From the NCBI GenBank assembly GCA_029194725.1, contig JARFXQ010000018.1:1-62604 (forward strand): DNA of 62,604 bases. Reading direction: 5' to 3'. A model generated the notes under the pieces. The model was not told the DNA's origin, ran no database searches, and was given only the letters and a program-made list of their open reading frames with translations. A program made the position numbers and the translations under genes. Shown here one piece after another: positions 61,105-62,604 of the stretch. This stretch comes from Nitrospira sp. (lineage in GTDB: Bacteria; Nitrospirota; Nitrospiria; Nitrospirales; Nitrospiraceae). Positions within the stretch are counted from its first letter, which is position 1; every line of letters starts with the position of its first letter.

Positions 61105-61742
61105 GTACTGCGGCCGGCCACTCATGCGAACTGCCGGCCACCCTACGGCCCATCTTCCAAGAATCAGGCGCTCTTGCCCGTCCCACTAGAGATCGTTGGA
61201 TGGACAACATGGCCCTGTAGCTGATACGGCTTCATGCATAATATGGTGCAAAGCATAGCGTCAAGCGTGAAATGGCGAAGAGGGCTTTCTTCCATGAGAG
61301 TCCGAACCGAAAGCCCCAGTGCTGGTCCAACGATGGACACAAAGGCCTACCGGGCTGGATAGCTTCTGTCGCACCTTTCCCCCTTTCGGCATCATTGCAT
61401 TTCACATGAAACGGCGGTATGCCTCTCCGTCAATTATTCCTCGTCTTGAAGGAAGCAAGAAGCTCCTCGCACAGTGACCTCGGATGTCATGTTGACCTCC
61501 GTCTTTCCCTTTCTCCACGATTCGAAGTAGCTGAAATTTCGAGCGGATTACATCTGTTTGGGCTGTGGCCTATTCTGTTACGACCCACCGGTATAATAAC
61601 TCCCGTCTGATAAACCGGCACGTGATGGCTATGGGTGACGAGTAGGAGTGGCATACAGAGAATCCTTAACCCTTGGTTGGATGGGTCATTGATTCTTGAT
61701 GAAGGCAGCGCGATGTAATCGTGCAAGTGTGAGGAGGGAGCC
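61105..61742. other. Intergenic region between the Dab operon and the NPF-repeat gene
   Basis: Divergent promoter space. Contains the GGCCGGC/GCCGGCC hairpin (61112-61139) and a TATAAT at 61592-61597 that lacks a well-spaced -35. No gene seen. Confidence 0.4.
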
Positions 61743-62174
61743 ATGAAGGCTGCAACAACGGCGATGGCTCTGCTGCTAATGGCCTCGGTCCAAGCCGGAG
61801 CCGAAGACCTCGGTAATTTGAGTGCGAATCCGTTTCTGCACGAGTCCACTGCGAACCCATTCGGCGCCGGGAGTCCCTTCGCGCCGAACGGCATCAACAA
61901 CCGCTTCAGCCCCTACGGCAGCCCATTCAGCAATCAATCAGCCACGAATCCCTTCGCGCCTGACGCCCCTCGGCTCTACGACCAGCAGGGCAATTACCAC
62001 GGCAAGCTGAGCGCCAACCCGTTCGATCCCGACTCGACGGCCAACCCCTTCGGCCGGTATGGCTCGCCGTTTTCGCAGGACTCGATCAACAACCCATTCA
62101 GTGCGGGCAACCGATTCAAGCACGATTCACCGAACAATCCATACGGTTCTGGCTGGAGAATTGAAGGACAGTAA
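61743..62174 (+). CDS. Exported NPF-repeat protein (143 aa)
   Basis: GAGGAGGGAGCC precedes ATG 61743. A signal peptide (1-20, ending VQAGA) is followed by a low-complexity chain built on Asn-Pro-Phe: LSANPF, STANPFG, SATNPFAP, LSANPFDPDSTANPFGRYGS and INNPFSAG, with NNRFSP and NNPYGS as variants. The order LSANPF-STANPFG-GSPF-INN is repeated twice, around residues 25-58 and 81-118, separated by DAPRLYDQQGNYHGK. Similar small repeat proteins occur in other bacteria; no function is established. Probably a periplasmic or surface protein with loop repeats. Confidence 0.8.
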   Translation: MKAATTAMALLLMASVQAGAEDLGNLSANPFLHESTANPFGAGSPFAPNGINNRFSPYGSPFSNQSATNPFAPDAPRLYDQQGNYHGKLSANPFDPDSTANPFGRYGSPFSQDSINNPFSAGNRFKHDSPNNPYGSGWRIEGQ

Positions 62175-62482
62175 CCGATTACTATTTCGCCGTATTGGAA
62201 TCATTGGAACGGGTTATCGATATAGGGCCCCGGCTTAACTATTTACAGTCAGGCTACTGTGTCATTGGGTTGGAACGTACAGGCACGTAGTATTTGGCCC
62301 GAGTCCGTTTAGGAGTAAGAGATACAAGATTGAATTCCTAGGGGGAATGCTGCTGAAGGCTACTCTCTCGGCAACAAGTGGTAGAGTGTGTGATTTCATG
62401 CAGGAAAAAGGATAAGCTGCGGTCCCAATGCCTCGGAGCTAACTCCAGCCTAGTATCATCGTCAGGAAGGGGGGAGCACGCT
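62175..62482. other. Intergenic stretch before the HicB-like gene
   Basis: About 308 bases with no gene, strong hairpin or promoter that could be fixed. Confidence 0.4.
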
Positions 62483-62604
62483 ATGATTTTCCACGTGACG
62501 TTAGAACAAGCGGAAGACGGCTGGGTGGTCGCAGAGTGTCCGGCGCTTCCTGGCTGTGTCTCTCAAGGAAAAGATGAAAAGGAAGCTCTCGACAACATCA
62601 AGGA
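62483..62604 (+). CDS. HicB-family antitoxin-like protein (N-terminal 40 aa; runs off the window)
   Basis: MIFHVTLEQAEDGWVVAECP, then ALPGCVSQGKDEKEALDNIK: the HicB fold signature (strand, E-D/E-G-W/Y-x-V-A-E-x-P-x-L-P-G-C-x-S-Q-G, helix E-A-x-x-N-I-K). GGGGGGAG lies upstream of ATG 62483. HicB proteins neutralise HicA mRNA interferases, but stand-alone members are common. A HicA gene is not found upstream; it could follow beyond the window. Confidence 0.85.
   Translation, partial: MIFHVTLEQAEDGWVVAECPALPGCVSQGKDEKEALDNIK

Noticed and set aside
61029..61121. N-terminal extension of the first NuoL-like protein
   Set aside because: It would translate the leader hairpin, is not hydrophobic like the paralog's N-terminus, and ATG 61028 has its own ribosome-binding site.

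Overview
Organism: a Gram-negative bacterium with moderately high GC. It has outer-membrane lipoproteins, RND/NodT efflux systems, sigma-54 two-component regulators and a DUF2309 (DabA) CO2-uptake operon. The gene style resembles Nitrospira-type Nitrospirota; that is an inference from gene content, since no marker gene such as rRNA lies in the window. No tRNA, rRNA, CRISPR array, transposase or phage gene was seen.  Layout. (1) 0-13.5 kb, mostly plus strand, is housekeeping: a 3' gene end with a hairpin, small unknown proteins, a run of strong hairpins at 1.25-1.38 kb, a Trm112-like protein, DUF502, a GNAT acetyltransferase, two OmlA-like lipoproteins, a LOG-family protein coupled to a beta-CASP metallo-hydrolase, a P1-family peptidase, a FIST sensor protein, an FKBP isomerase, gcvT, a NUDIX hydrolase, fabI and a TPR protein; arfB follows on the minus strand. 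(2) 14-21.6 kb: a SulP anion transporter, then a receiver-AAA protein, a histidine kinase and an NtrC-type regulator; the first AAA protein lacks its DNA-binding domain and has GAFAGA instead of GAFTGA. A small DUF4118 membrane protein follows. (3) 22-31 kb: a DUF2490 outer-membrane-type protein, a MITE-like repeat, an exported alpha-carbonic anhydrase, two SPFH lipoproteins (one truncated), an Slp lipoprotein, small zinc-ribbon and HicB-like pieces, a receiver domain without its phospho-acceptor Asp, and sthA. (4) 31-52.4 kb: two tandem blocks, each [sigma-54 regulator with kinase, minus strand] plus [RND permease, MFP, OMF and a small PG0541/PII-like protein, plus strand]. Block 1 has lost all but the 3' end of its kinase and has an RND permease split in two, with the N-terminal half present twice. 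Block 2 is intact and has a good sigma-54 promoter preceded by TGTGTCA repeats. The two OMF genes are identical by eye over about 1.16 kb, which suggests gene conversion. (5) 52.5-61 kb, minus strand: a five-gene putative CO2-uptake operon (two NuoL/DabB-like subunits, a NuoM-like subunit, DabA and a PII-like protein). (6) 61.7-62.6 kb: an NPF-repeat exported protein and the start of a HicB-family gene.  How the genes work together: the SulP transporter, exported carbonic anhydrase and Dab complex could all serve inorganic-carbon supply, although they are not one operon. The efflux blocks look like sensor-controlled tripartite pumps, each with its own small PII-like protein. Identical or similar sequence motifs link the regulatory regions of the efflux blocks and the carbonic anhydrase/SPFH locus.
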